Of a DNA stretch of 64,000 nucleotides, positions 50,038-57,982 are shown one piece after another. The notes under the pieces are model-generated. The model was given only the letters and a program-made list of their open reading frames with translations. It searched no databases and was not told the DNA's origin. This DNA comes from Saccharothrix sp. ST-888. Its GTDB lineage: Bacteria > Actinomycetota > Actinomycetes > Streptomycetales > Streptomycetaceae. The stretch lies in contig NZ_JYJF01000016.1 in the NCBI RefSeq assembly GCF_000955975.1, forward strand, positions 13,567 to 77,566, in the 5' to 3' direction. A program made the position numbers and the translations under genes. Positions within the stretch are counted from its first letter, which is position 1. The number at the start of each line of letters is the position of its first letter.

Positions 50038-50430
50038 ATGCGTCATCGCGTCATCCGCCTCGCCGTCGTGGCCACGGCCACCTTCGGGCTTGCGGCGACC
50101 ACCGCGTCCGGCACCTATGCCGACCACGCAGCGAAGCAGTGCAAGGAGGGCTACTTCTGCCTGTGGGAGGGGCCGCACCAGACCGGTCGACTGCTCTTCG
50201 CCGAGGATGCGCAGGTGACGCAGGAGGGCTTCCAGTTCCCCGACCAGGACGGCATCGAGCCGCCCATCTACCCGCAGTCGGCCCGCAACCCGCTGCCCGA
50301 CGACTTCGGCTGCATCGTCCGCCTCAACGACCTGCCGCAGTTCGAGGGCGACGAGCAGGAGGTCTCCGACTTCGGCGACCACGAGCTGGACGGCAGCCGG
50401 GTGGGCTCGCTCACCTCCGACTGCGGCTGA
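50038..50430 (+). CDS. Secreted peptidase-inhibitor I36-like protein
   Basis: The ATG at 50038 (GGAG upstream) gives 130 residues with a clear Sec signal peptide ending near GTYADH. The mature part begins with KEGYFCLWEGPHQTGRLLF, the beta/gamma-crystallin-like start of I36-family inhibitors. Four cysteines (CKEGYFC, GCIVRL, DCG) could form two disulfides. Family members such as the Streptomyces metalloprotease inhibitor block extracellular proteases; this one is acidic and its target is unknown. It is transcribed alone. Confidence 0.8.
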   Translation: MRHRVIRLAVVATATFGLAATTASGTYADHAAKQCKEGYFCLWEGPHQTGRLLFAEDAQVTQEGFQFPDQDGIEPPIYPQSARNPLPDDFGCIVRLNDLPQFEGDEQEVSDFGDHELDGSRVGSLTSDCG

Positions 50431-50446
50431 TCCCCGACCGCGAACC

Positions 50447-50491
50447 GGCCGCCGGGGCGGGCGAGAAGGCATCCCGCCCGCCCCGGCGGCC
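50447..50491. terminator. 17-bp hairpin between convergent genes
   Basis: GGCCGCCGGGGCGGGCG pairs perfectly with its complement at 50475-50491 over an 11-base loop. Confidence 0.65.
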
Positions 50492-50502
50492 GTGCGCCGG
50501 TG

Positions 50503-51312
50503 TCAGCAGTCCTTGAACGACGAGCAGAGCGGGGACTCCAGCGCCTTGAGGACCTCCGCGTCCGCGGGCGCCGACCACGGGTGCGCCGGGTGGTCCGACC
50601 AGAGGGCCAGCTCGGTCACCGTGCGGCCGGTCAGGGACAGGTACTGGTGCAGGGTGTAGGAGCCGCCGCTCGTCTCAGGGACGGTGACGGTCGCGGCCAG
50701 GTTGCTGTTCCCGTTGTCGCCGCCGGTGCCGGTCACCTTCACCTGCGCGCCCTTCGTGCTCCGGCCGCAGGCGTTCAGCTCGTCCGACAGCCCCTGGAAG
50801 AGCGCGTTCGCCAGCTGCGCTCCGCCGCTGCTGGTCCCGGGGAAGTGGACGACCGTCTGCTGGACCTGCCAGTCCGCGTAGTCCTGGCCGGGGGCGGCGA
50901 GGTGCGACCGCGCCGCGGGCCCCTTCCAGTCGGCGAGGTCGTTCGAGGGGTCGCGGGCCGACATGCAGAGCTGCTCGAACTCGAACTTCGGGTTGTTCAC
51001 GGCCTGCGCCGCCCCGGCCAGGGCGCCCCAGTGGTACTGGGCGGCCATCGGGATGCCGTTCGAGGCCGTCCACGCCGAAGCCGGCACGCCGGTGGCCGGG
51101 TTGGCACCGGCGGTCGCGGGCGCGGACGGTGCGGGCTTGGCGGCCCCGGACGGCGACGCCGCCGGGGAGTCGGCCGCACTCTTGGCCGGTGCCGGAGCCG
51201 CGACGGACGAACCGGACGCCGGGGCCGGGTCGTCGGCGGGACCGCAGGCGGTCAGCGAGCCGAGGGCGGCGAGCAGTACGGCGGCGGCGGTGAGGGTGGT
51301 GGAGCGGGACAC
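50503..51312 (-). CDS. Hypothetical lipoprotein
   Basis: The GTG at 51312 has GAGGAAGAG 8 bases upstream and gives 269 residues; the open frame further upstream is a shadow of the next gene. The N terminus is a lipoprotein signal with lipobox LTAC. A long Ala/Pro/Ser-rich spacer (about 50 residues) leads to a globular domain of about 180 residues with three or four cysteines (QLCMSARD, LNACGRS, PLCSSFKDC). I do not recognise it. It lies directly downstream of the two WXG100-type export genes on the same strand. Confidence 0.78.
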   Translation of the reverse strand: MSRSTTLTAAAVLLAALGSLTACGPADDPAPASGSSVAAPAPAKSAADSPAASPSGAAKPAPSAPATAGANPATGVPASAWTASNGIPMAAQYHWGALAGAAQAVNNPKFEFEQLCMSARDPSNDLADWKGPAARSHLAAPGQDYADWQVQQTVVHFPGTSSGGAQLANALFQGLSDELNACGRSTKGAQVKVTGTGGDNGNSNLAATVTVPETSGGSYTLHQYLSLTGRTVTELALWSDHPAHPWSAPADAEVLKALESPLCSSFKDC

Positions 51313-51407
51313 GGGGATGACTCTTCCTCGGGTGTGTGTCGGAGAACTCGGGAGGGTGCGGCAACGCCGGTGCCGGTACCGGGCGGCGGCGTTGCCGCGC
51401 GGGACCG

Positions 51408-52421
51408 TCAGTAGCCCTTCGCCGGCCGGTCGGGGTCGGCCTGCTGGACCTTGGCGGCGAGGTTCGAGCCGTCGGGCGACACGTGGTACCTGCTCATGAC
51501 GTAGTTCATGGACGCGGCGCAGTTGGCGACCGGGTCGTAGATGTCGGTCGACGTCCCGGGCTGGTGGTACGCGGCGAAGGTGCTCGGTATGCACTGCCAG
51601 CCACCGCGGGAGCACTCGGCGGGCGCGCCGTCCGCCATCCTCGCCCCATGGGCGTTGGTGTCCCAGGTGTTGACCTGCGAGTGCGGCGCGTTGTAGGTGG
51701 ACTCGCGCGAGGCGATGGTGAGCATGCCGCGTATCCAGTTGGCCCGCGCCTGCGGGTCGGTGATGCCCATCTTGTCCAGCGCCTGGTTGATGTAGTCCTC
51801 GGTGGCCGCCTTGCCGCTCTTGAAGGTTCCGGCGCCGCCGTAGGTCACGTCCGAGACCGGGATCTTGCTGGCGGTGCTCACGTGGCCGTCCGCGGTTCCG
51901 TGGCCGCCGTCGTCACCGCCGTCACCGCCGCCCGAGCCGCCGTCGTGACCGCCCGAGCCACCGCCGTGGCCGCCACCGTGACCGCCGGAACCGCCGCCGT
52001 GGCCCCCGGTTCCCCCGGGAGACGGCTGCGGCTTCGGGGGCGCGGGCGGCGGAGTCGGGTGCTGCTGCCGCTTGAGGTCTTCCTCGATCTTCTTCTCGGC
52101 CGCCTCGTACTCGGCCTTGACCGCCTTCATCCGCGCCGCGCCCTCGGCGATCTGCTTGGTCAGCCGCTCCTTGTCGGCCTGCAGCTTCTTGGTCGCGGCC
52201 TCGATCTGCTTCACGTCGTCGAGCACCTGGAAGGCGATCCCGAAGCCCGGGATGCCGGCGAAGGCGCTCGACGCCAGGTCGACCGCCGTCGCCCTGGCCA
52301 GCGTCTGCGTGATCTGCCCGAGCTGCTGGTTCAGCTGCTCCATCCGCTCACTGACCGAGCGCCAGTCCTGCTCGATCTTGGCGAGTTCCTGCATCTGATA
52401 GCCGAACTGGTCGTTTGCCAT
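51408..52421 (-). CDS. Coiled-coil protein with C-terminal transglycosylase (SLT) domain, likely type VII secretion substrate
   Basis: The 337-residue protein lacks a signal peptide. Residues 1-125 form long amphipathic helices like a WXG100/LXG-type export domain. Residues about 130-185 are a Gly/His/Asp-rich linker. The last 150 residues are a lysozyme-like transglycosylase domain with catalytic E240 in IASRESTYN, followed by ARMADGAPAECSRGGWQCIPSTFAAYH and SMNYVMSRYHV. A peptidoglycan-cleaving toxin or cell-wall remodelling enzyme exported by an ESX-type system is the best reading. It follows a WXG100-like gene by 56 bases. Confidence 0.82.
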   Translation of the reverse strand: MANDQFGYQMQELAKIEQDWRSVSERMEQLNQQLGQITQTLARATAVDLASSAFAGIPGFGIAFQVLDDVKQIEAATKKLQADKERLTKQIAEGAARMKAVKAEYEAAEKKIEEDLKRQQHPTPPPAPPKPQPSPGGTGGHGGGSGGHGGGHGGGSGGHDGGSGGGDGGDDGGHGTADGHVSTASKIPVSDVTYGGAGTFKSGKAATEDYINQALDKMGITDPQARANWIRGMLTIASRESTYNAPHSQVNTWDTNAHGARMADGAPAECSRGGWQCIPSTFAAYHQPGTSTDIYDPVANCAASMNYVMSRYHVSPDGSNLAAKVQQADPDRPAKGY

Positions 52422-52477
52422 GTCAGGCCGATACCCCCGTAGATTCTTCCGTGCGGTGCTGGAGAGAGTCCGCGGAC

Positions 52478-52834
52478 TCAGTAGGCGTTCGCCAGGCGGT
52501 CGACCGACGTGCCCAGCGAGGCCAGGTCGTCGGCGACCGTGTTCATCTCACCCACCCGCCCCTGCGCGTAGCCGACGAAGGCGTCGGACGCCGGACCGTG
52601 CCAGGTGAGCCGCCCCAGGGCGCCGCTGATCTCCTTGGACAGCCCGTCCATCTGCTTGCTCAGCCCGGACAGTTCGTTCGCTATCTTGTGCAGGTCCGCC
52701 TCGCCGCCGCCGAACATCTGGGTCAGCGCCCAGTGCGCGATCTCCGCCGGTGCCATGACGATGTCCTCGCCGACCTTGACGACGTCACCGGCCAGGTCCT
52801 TGGCATCGCTCCAGGCGTCTCCGAGGAAACTCAT
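52478..52834 (-). CDS. WXG100-superfamily protein
   Basis: From the ATG at 52834, with GGGGGAG upstream, the protein has 118 residues. It has two helices separated by W78-H79-G80 in LTWHGPASDAFVGY, the hairpin signature of WXG100 proteins. The N terminus (FLGDAWSDAKDLAGDVV) is longer than in EsxA-like proteins. It would be co-exported with, or chaperone, the downstream transglycosylase. No ESX ATPase is in this window. Confidence 0.82.
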   Translation of the reverse strand: MSFLGDAWSDAKDLAGDVVKVGEDIVMAPAEIAHWALTQMFGGGEADLHKIANELSGLSKQMDGLSKEISGALGRLTWHGPASDAFVGYAQGRVGEMNTVADDLASLGTSVDRLANAY

Positions 52835-52965
52835 CCCAACTCCCCCATACTTTGTTCGCTGATACCGCGTCAAGAGGCTAGCGGACCGAAAACCGCTTCG
52901 GGGAGACCCTCGCACGCCCCGGAACATACCGGCCTGCGGCCGAGTTCCGCATTCTCCCGACCGGC

Positions 52966-52987
52966 CGTCATGCCCTGTTCATGCGAA
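52966..52987 (+). promoter_or_regulatory. PHO-box-like direct repeat upstream of the phospholipase unit
   Basis: CGTCATGCCCT and GTTCATGCGAA are two adjacent 11-base units with a shared GT(T)CATGC core, similar to PhoP boxes. They lie 30 bases before the GTTG-N6-CAAC operator at 53017. TAGAGT at 53000-53005 could be the -10 element. Confidence 0.35.
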
Positions 52988-53015
52988 GTCCGCCACGCTT
53001 AGAGTGAATGGGGTC

Positions 53016-53031
53016 AGTTGTACAGCCAACT
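53016..53031. promoter_or_regulatory. Phosphonate-regulon operator 3, in front of the phospholipase unit
   Basis: AGTTG-TACAGC-CAACT. The 14-base core GTTGTACAGCCAAC is identical to the copy at 61058-61071 in front of the FAD oxidase gene. It lies 43 bases before the chosen start of the next gene. A longer reading frame (from 53008) runs through it, which argues that the longer start is wrong. Confidence 0.75.
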
Positions 53032-53073
53032 CGACTCAGCCGCGCCGGTGTTGGCGCGGCGGACAGGATCTCC

Positions 53074-54498
53074 GTGGCGACTGGATCCACCCTCGCCCTC
53101 AGCACGCCGACGAGCCCGACCGAAGGCGACAAGCTCACCTTCCACTGGACCACCGACGCTTCCGACCCCAAGAACTGGGTCGGGATCTACGACGGCACCC
53201 GGCAGCCGGGCACCGGCTCCTCACTGCTGTGGAAGTACACGGCCGGGGACTCCGGCGACGTCCAGCTGGACGCCTCGGCGCTGACCGGCGGGCCCTACAC
53301 CGCGTACCTGCTGGCCAAGGACGGCTACGGAATCCTGGCCCAGACGGCTCCGTTCAGCTTCAAGCCGAAGCCGGCGCCGGTCCGCGGCCACCTGGCGGTG
53401 GACGCGCTGACGGCCGGTCGGGTGGCACCGGGCGCGGCGGTCAGCGTGAAGCTGAGCGGCCTGTGGATGCACGGCACGGGTACGGTCACCTACCGCCGCA
53501 CCGGCGGGGACTCCTGGCTGGCCGTCGGTGCGGACGGCACCGTCACCGGCACCGCGCCGAAGAGCGCCCCCGCCCACCCCGGCATCATCACGGTCGAGGT
53601 GAAGGACGGCTCCGGTTCGGTGGACACCGTCACCGTGCAGGTGCCGGTCCGGGCCGCCGCCGCCCCGCTGCGGCTCAAGGTGGCCAGCTGGAACCTGTGG
53701 GACGCGGGTACGCACGTCACCGACGGCGTGGAGAAGCAGCTGCGCACGATCCTCAGCCAGGGCCTGGACGTGCTGGCGCTCCAGGAGACCGCCGGCACGG
53801 CGGCCCAGTCGCTGGCCACCGCACTCGGCTGGTACGCGTACCAGAGCGCGGGCAGCCTCGGCATTCTCAGCCGCTACCCGCTGACCGCCGTCACCGGCAC
53901 CACCGCCGCGCTGCCCGCCGCCGCCGTCACCGTCCAGCTCCCGGGGGCTCGCACCGTACGGCTGTGGGCCGCGCACCTGGACGAGGCGAACTACGGCCCG
54001 TACGCGGTGCAGGACGGCGCGAGCGCCGCCCAGGTCGAGACGGCGGAGGCGGCCTCCACCCGGGGGCAGCAGGCGAAGGCGCTGGCCGCGGCGGTCAAGG
54101 CGGACATCGCGGCCCGCACCCCGGTGATCCTGGCCGCCGAGCTCTCCTCCCCCTCGCACCTGGACTGGACGGCGGCGACCGCCGCCTCGCACGGCGGGGT
54201 CGGCCCGCTCAACTGGCCGGTCACGGTGGCACTCCAGGCCGCCGGGCTGACCGACGCCCACCGCGCCGCCCACCCCGACCCGGCGGCCTCGCCCGGCAAC
54301 ACCTGGTCGCCGGTCCGCAAGGTGCGCGGCAGCAAGGCGGAACCGCAGGACCGGATCGACCAGGTCCAGTACGCGGGCCGGCTCGCCCTGGTCGAGGCCC
54401 ACACCCTGGCCGTCGGCTGGCCGCAGGCCGACCCGGGCACCACCGCCAACGAGTGGCCGTCCGACACCGCCGCCGCCGTCGCCACCTTCACCCTCTGA
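53074..54498 (+). CDS. Endonuclease/exonuclease/phosphatase-fold protein with degenerate active site
   Basis: The GTG at 53074 (GGACAGGA upstream) gives 474 residues; no signal peptide is evident. Residues 1-95 form an Ig/Fn3-like beta domain (PTEGDKLTFHWTTDA, WVGIYDGTRQPG), and a second beta domain follows. The EEP domain starts near residue 200 with VASWNLWDAG (N207) and LALQETAG (E238). The motif normally GDFN reads A-A-E356-L-S358 in ILAAELSSPSHLDW. The final SDH reads SDT (T465) in WPSDTAAAVATF. Two of the core catalytic positions are therefore changed, so hydrolysis is doubtful. It sits 10 bases before a phospholipase C gene and under the shared operator, so a binding or accessory role is possible. 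Confidence 0.78.
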   Translation: MATGSTLALSTPTSPTEGDKLTFHWTTDASDPKNWVGIYDGTRQPGTGSSLLWKYTAGDSGDVQLDASALTGGPYTAYLLAKDGYGILAQTAPFSFKPKPAPVRGHLAVDALTAGRVAPGAAVSVKLSGLWMHGTGTVTYRRTGGDSWLAVGADGTVTGTAPKSAPAHPGIITVEVKDGSGSVDTVTVQVPVRAAAAPLRLKVASWNLWDAGTHVTDGVEKQLRTILSQGLDVLALQETAGTAAQSLATALGWYAYQSAGSLGILSRYPLTAVTGTTAALPAAAVTVQLPGARTVRLWAAHLDEANYGPYAVQDGASAAQVETAEAASTRGQQAKALAAAVKADIAARTPVILAAELSSPSHLDWTAATAASHGGVGPLNWPVTVALQAAGLTDAHRAAHPDPAASPGNTWSPVRKVRGSKAEPQDRIDQVQYAGRLALVEAHTLAVGWPQADPGTTANEWPSDTAAAVATFTL

Positions 54499-54508
54499 GA
54501 GGCCAGCC

Positions 54509-56461
54509 ATGACCCAGTTCAGCCGCCGCACCTTCGTCGGCGCCACCGCGGCCGCGGGCGCAGCCGCCCTGGCCGGCCTGCCGTCGGCAGCCTCCGCCGC
54601 CGCCTCGCGCGCCTCGCACAGCGTCAAGGACGTGAAGCACGTGGTGATCCTGATGCAGGAGAACCGCAGCTTCGACCACTACTTCGGCACGCTGAACGGC
54701 GTCCGGGGCTTCGGCGACCGGCAGGCGCTGCAGTTCCCGGACGGCGGCAACGTGTTCCGCCAGCCGGACGCCGGGCGCAGCGACGGCGGGGTGATGCTGC
54801 CGTACCGGATGGACACCACCAAGTACAACGCGCAGAACGCCGGCGGGCTCGCCCACGACTGGGCCACCGGCCACCAGGCGATCAACAACGGCGCGATGAA
54901 CAAGTGGATCGCCGCCAAGGGCGAGCGCACCATGGGGTACTTCACCCGCGCCGACATCCCCTACCAGTACGCCCTGGCCGACGCCTTCACGCTCTGCGAC
55001 GCGTACTTCTGCTCGCTCGCCGGTCCGACCGACCCCAACCGGCTCTACCTCTGGACGGGTACCTCGGGCCCCGGCCGCGACGGCACGACCGGCCCGTGGA
55101 TCGACAACACCCCGGTCACCAACAACCCGGTGGCGGACTGGACCACCTATGCCGAGCGGCTCCAGTCCGCCGGGGTGAGCTGGCGGGTCTACCACAACCC
55201 GAGCGAGGACGAGCGGACCGGCGACTACGACGACAACGCGCTGTCGTACTTCAAGCAGTTCCACAACTTCCCCGCCACCGACCCGCGTTACATCAACGCG
55301 ATGACCAAGTGGGACCTCACCGCCTTCGACCAGCACTGCAAGGACGGCTCGCTGCCGACCGTCTCCTGGCTGGTGGCGCCGTACCTGTTCTGCGAACACC
55401 CCAACGCCAGCCCGGACTACGGCGCGCACTGGGTCAACACCGCACTCCAGTCGCTGATGTCCAACCCGGACGTGTGGCAGCACACGGTGTTCCTGGTGAT
55501 GTACGACGAGAACGACGGCTACTTCGACCACGTCGTCCCGCCGACCCCCGAGCCGGGCACCCCGGAGGAGTACACCCAGGGGCGGGCGATCGGGCTCGGC
55601 AACCGGGTGCCGCTGTGGGTGGCGTCGCCGTGGTCGCGCGGCGGCTGGGTCAACTCGCAGGTGTTCGACCACACCTCGGTGCTGCGCTTCCTGGAGGTGG
55701 TGACCGGCGTCCAGGAGCCCAACATCTCCGCCTGGCGCCGGTCCGTCTGCGGCGACCTGACCAGCTGCTTCGACTTCAGCAAGCCCGACTACTCGATCCC
55801 GGCGCTGCCGGACACCGTCGCGCTGATGGCCAAGGCGGACGCGGGCGCCTCGCTCCCGGCGGTCGTGCTGCCCGCGACCGGCACCCAGGCGCTGCCCGCC
55901 CAGGAGTCGGGCACCCGTCCGCACCGCAAGCTGCCGTACCGGCCGTCCGCCGACGCGGTGGTCGACCGCTCGACCGGGACCGTCACCTGCACCCTCACCA
56001 ACTCCGGTTCGGTGGCGTTCCCCTACACCGTCTACCCCAACATCGTGTACGCCTTCGCGGGCACCCCGTACACGGTCGCCCCCGGCGCGACCGGCAGCTA
56101 CACCTGGGACGCGACCGCCACCGACGGCCGCTACGACTTCACCGTGCACGGCCCGGACGGCTTCGTCCGCCGCTTCGCGGGCAGCGTCGTCCGGGCGGAC
56201 CAGGAGGACATAGCCGTCCCCTCGGTCAAGGCCACCCTGACCAACTCCGGCCTCGCGCTCCACCTCGTCAACGACGGGTGCACGGAGGTCTCCTTCACCG
56301 CCGCCCCGAACGACTTCGCGGGCACCGCCCGGACCGTCTGGGTCGCCGCCAAGTCCCACGCCACCATCAACTGGCCGCTGGACAAGGGCCGTTACGACGT
56401 CACGGTGACCGCAGCCACCGGCACCCGCTTCACCCGCCGCTACGCCGGCACCCTGCACTGA
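54509..56461 (+). CDS. Phosphocholine-type phospholipase C, Tat-secreted
   Basis: The 650-residue enzyme has a twin-arginine signal (S5-R6-R7-T-F in FSRRTFVGATAAAGA) with cleavage near ASAA. The phosphoesterase domain begins with HVVILMQENRSFDHYFGTLNGVRGF and has the metal/active-site segments YDENDGYFDHVVPP and PLWVASPWSRGGW. After residue 470, two C-terminal beta domains of the non-hemolytic PLC type follow (VVDRSTGTVTCTLTNSGS, LTNSGLALHLVNDG). It would release phosphocholine or related head groups from lipids outside the cell. Its 10-base spacing from the EEP gene and the operator at 53016 place it in the inferred phosphonate regulon; choline-phosphonate lipids as substrate are a hypothesis. 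Confidence 0.92.
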   Translation: MTQFSRRTFVGATAAAGAAALAGLPSAASAAASRASHSVKDVKHVVILMQENRSFDHYFGTLNGVRGFGDRQALQFPDGGNVFRQPDAGRSDGGVMLPYRMDTTKYNAQNAGGLAHDWATGHQAINNGAMNKWIAAKGERTMGYFTRADIPYQYALADAFTLCDAYFCSLAGPTDPNRLYLWTGTSGPGRDGTTGPWIDNTPVTNNPVADWTTYAERLQSAGVSWRVYHNPSEDERTGDYDDNALSYFKQFHNFPATDPRYINAMTKWDLTAFDQHCKDGSLPTVSWLVAPYLFCEHPNASPDYGAHWVNTALQSLMSNPDVWQHTVFLVMYDENDGYFDHVVPPTPEPGTPEEYTQGRAIGLGNRVPLWVASPWSRGGWVNSQVFDHTSVLRFLEVVTGVQEPNISAWRRSVCGDLTSCFDFSKPDYSIPALPDTVALMAKADAGASLPAVVLPATGTQALPAQESGTRPHRKLPYRPSADAVVDRSTGTVTCTLTNSGSVAFPYTVYPNIVYAFAGTPYTVAPGATGSYTWDATATDGRYDFTVHGPDGFVRRFAGSVVRADQEDIAVPSVKATLTNSGLALHLVNDGCTEVSFTAAPNDFAGTARTVWVAAKSHATINWPLDKGRYDVTVTAATGTRFTRRYAGTLH

Positions 56462-56468
56462 CCACGCA

Positions 56469-56511
56469 CCTTCGGCGGGGGGCCGGGCTCACGTCCGGCC
56501 CCCTCCGAAGG
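56469..56511 (+). terminator. Hairpin after phospholipase C
   Basis: CCTTCGG and GGGGGCCGG arms pair with CCGGCCCCC and CCGAAGG over a short loop, starting 8 bases after the stop. Confidence 0.65.
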
Positions 56512-56520
56512 AACCCCGCC

Positions 56521-56558
56521 CAGGACCGGCCCCGCCATATCGGCGGAGGCCGGTCCTG
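56521..56558. terminator. Second tight hairpin
   Basis: CAGGACCGGCC and GGCCGGTCCTG enclose a nested CCGCC-ATATC-GGCGG, giving a 16-bp stem with one bulged base. It may be a back-up terminator or an RNA element. Confidence 0.5.
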
Positions 56559-56623
56559 GCGCAACGGGCCACCTGGTGGTGAGCTCCGCCGGCCCCGTGG
56601 CCCCGGCCGGTCGATCTTCCCCG

Positions 56624-56652
56624 TTGACAGCCAGCCACCGGGTGGCTGTAAT
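56624..56652 (+). promoter_or_regulatory. Consensus sigma-70 promoter with a palindrome in its spacer
   Basis: TTGACA (56624-56629) and TGTAAT (56647-56652) are separated by exactly 17 bases, close to the HrdB/sigma-70 optimum and rare in this GC-rich genome. The spacer contains CAGCCAC-CGG-GTGGCTG, a perfect 7-bp inverted repeat, suggesting a repressor site. It points towards the Ddn-hemerythrin gene about 365 bases downstream. Confidence 0.6.
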
Positions 56653-57018
56653 GGTCCGCGTGTCGCGTGACGCCGGCCGAAGAGCAGTGGGCCGGCCGGC
56701 AGTCGGGCGAACACCCGTACCAAGGATCACGCCTTGAGTTCACACCTCAGTTCATCCTTCGCACCCTGCGGCTGACGTAAGCGCCTCCGCGCGCCGTCCC
56801 CTGCCCCGTGCCGTGCCCGGCACCGCCGTGCGACTCAGTGCCCCGTGCCGCCGTCCGCGGCTGCGTGTGCCCGACGGATGTCCGTCTCCGGCGAGGGACC
56901 GCGTGCGGCCGATGCGCGCCACGCGCCGCTCCGCCGTCCACCGTCACCGCCGTCACCGCAGCCACTGCCGTCAATGCAGTCACCGCGGACGCATGCCTAT
57001 CTGGAGACCCGACACCGT
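56653..57018 (+). other. Long leader between the promoter and the Ddn-hemerythrin gene
   Basis: About 366 bases without a convincing gene. The right half is a low-complexity tract of CCGTCACCG-like repeats (about 56936-56990). A structured 5' leader is possible, but no known RNA family is recognised. Confidence 0.4.
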
Positions 57019-57945
57019 ATGCCCACGTCCTTCAACCAGCACGTCATCGAGGAGTTCCGAGCCAACGGCGGAAAGGTCGGCGGCCCCTTCGAGGGCGGCG
57101 ACCTGCTCCTGCTGACCACCACCGGCGCCAGAACCGGCGCGCCGCACACCACGCCCCTCGGCTATGTCCGCCAGGTCCCCGACGGCGACCTGCTGCTCGT
57201 CATCGGCTCCAACCTCGGAGCGCCCAGCCACCCCGACTGGTACCACAACCTGCTCGCCCATCCCGCGGTGCGGGTGGAGACCGGGACCGAGGTGTTCGAT
57301 GCGATCGCGGTCCCCGCCGAGGGGGCCCGGCGCGACCGGCTGTTCCGGCACGCGGTGAGCGTGGCCCCCGGATACGCCGACTACCAGGCCCGCACCACCC
57401 GGGTCCTGCCGGTCGTCGTGCTGGAACGCCCCGACCCTGGGACGGACACGCAGCCGCGCGTGGTCGCCACGCTCGCCGACAAGGTCCTGGAGATCCACAC
57501 CTGGCTGCGTTCGCAGCTGCGGCACGTGCGCGCCGAAGCCGACGCCCATCTCACCGCGCGGGCGGCCCACCAGGGGCCCGGCGAACCACCGCCGCCTGGC
57601 CTCGGACTGCAGATCCGGCAGCACTGCCTGGCGTTCTGCGACACCCTGACGTTCCACCACACCGGTGAGGACGTGCACATCTTCCCCACGCTCGCGGATC
57701 ACCACCCCCACCTGCGCGATGTCCTCGACCGGCTCCGCGACGAACACCTCGCGGTCGGCCGGATCAAGGAGGAACTGCTGCTCCTGCTGGCCGACATCAC
57801 CACCACCGATCCCCGGCACTTCCGCACCGAACTGGACCGGATGTCCGAACAGCTGACAGCGCATCTCGACTACGAGGAGGAGTGGCTGCTCCCCGTCCTG
57901 GCGCAGGTCCCGTTCCCCCCGGCCCCGCCGGTCCAACCCCGGTGA
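57019..57945 (+). CDS. Fusion of F420-dependent (Ddn-like) reductase and hemerythrin domain
   Basis: The ATG at 57019 gives 308 residues. Residues 1-135 are a deazaflavin-dependent split-barrel domain of the Ddn family (LLLTTTGARTGAPHTTPLGYV, GSNLGAPSHPDWYHNLLAHP). Residues about 155-300 are a four-helix hemerythrin HHE domain with histidines in LRQ/QHCLAF, FHHTGEDVHIFP, RDEHLAV and the acidic/histidine pair in HLDYEEEWLLP. The domains suggest F420H2-linked quinone or substrate reduction coupled to a di-iron oxygen or NO-binding site, perhaps for redox stress. The start has only a weak GGAG site 12 bases upstream. A palindrome-bearing promoter lies 365 bases upstream. Confidence 0.88.
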   Translation: MPTSFNQHVIEEFRANGGKVGGPFEGGDLLLLTTTGARTGAPHTTPLGYVRQVPDGDLLLVIGSNLGAPSHPDWYHNLLAHPAVRVETGTEVFDAIAVPAEGARRDRLFRHAVSVAPGYADYQARTTRVLPVVVLERPDPGTDTQPRVVATLADKVLEIHTWLRSQLRHVRAEADAHLTARAAHQGPGEPPPPGLGLQIRQHCLAFCDTLTFHHTGEDVHIFPTLADHHPHLRDVLDRLRDEHLAVGRIKEELLLLLADITTTDPRHFRTELDRMSEQLTAHLDYEEEWLLPVLAQVPFPPAPPVQPR

Positions 57946-57982
57946 CCGGCAGGATCCTTGACGGATTCGGTAGGTTCGGATC

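Noticed and set aside
51895..52020. CRISPR-like or mobile repeat in the Gly/His-rich tract
   Set aside because: The short CCGCCGTGG-like repeats are codon repeats of the Gly/His linker in an intact gene, not spaced direct repeats.
53008..53073. Start of the EEP-fold gene at 53008
   Set aside because: This frame would be translated through the operator at 53016; the GTG at 53074 with its own ribosome-binding site is more likely.
56930..56995. Possible coding or repeat element in the CCGTCACCG tract
   Set aside because: Low-complexity sequence without a start signal or regular period; treated as leader DNA.
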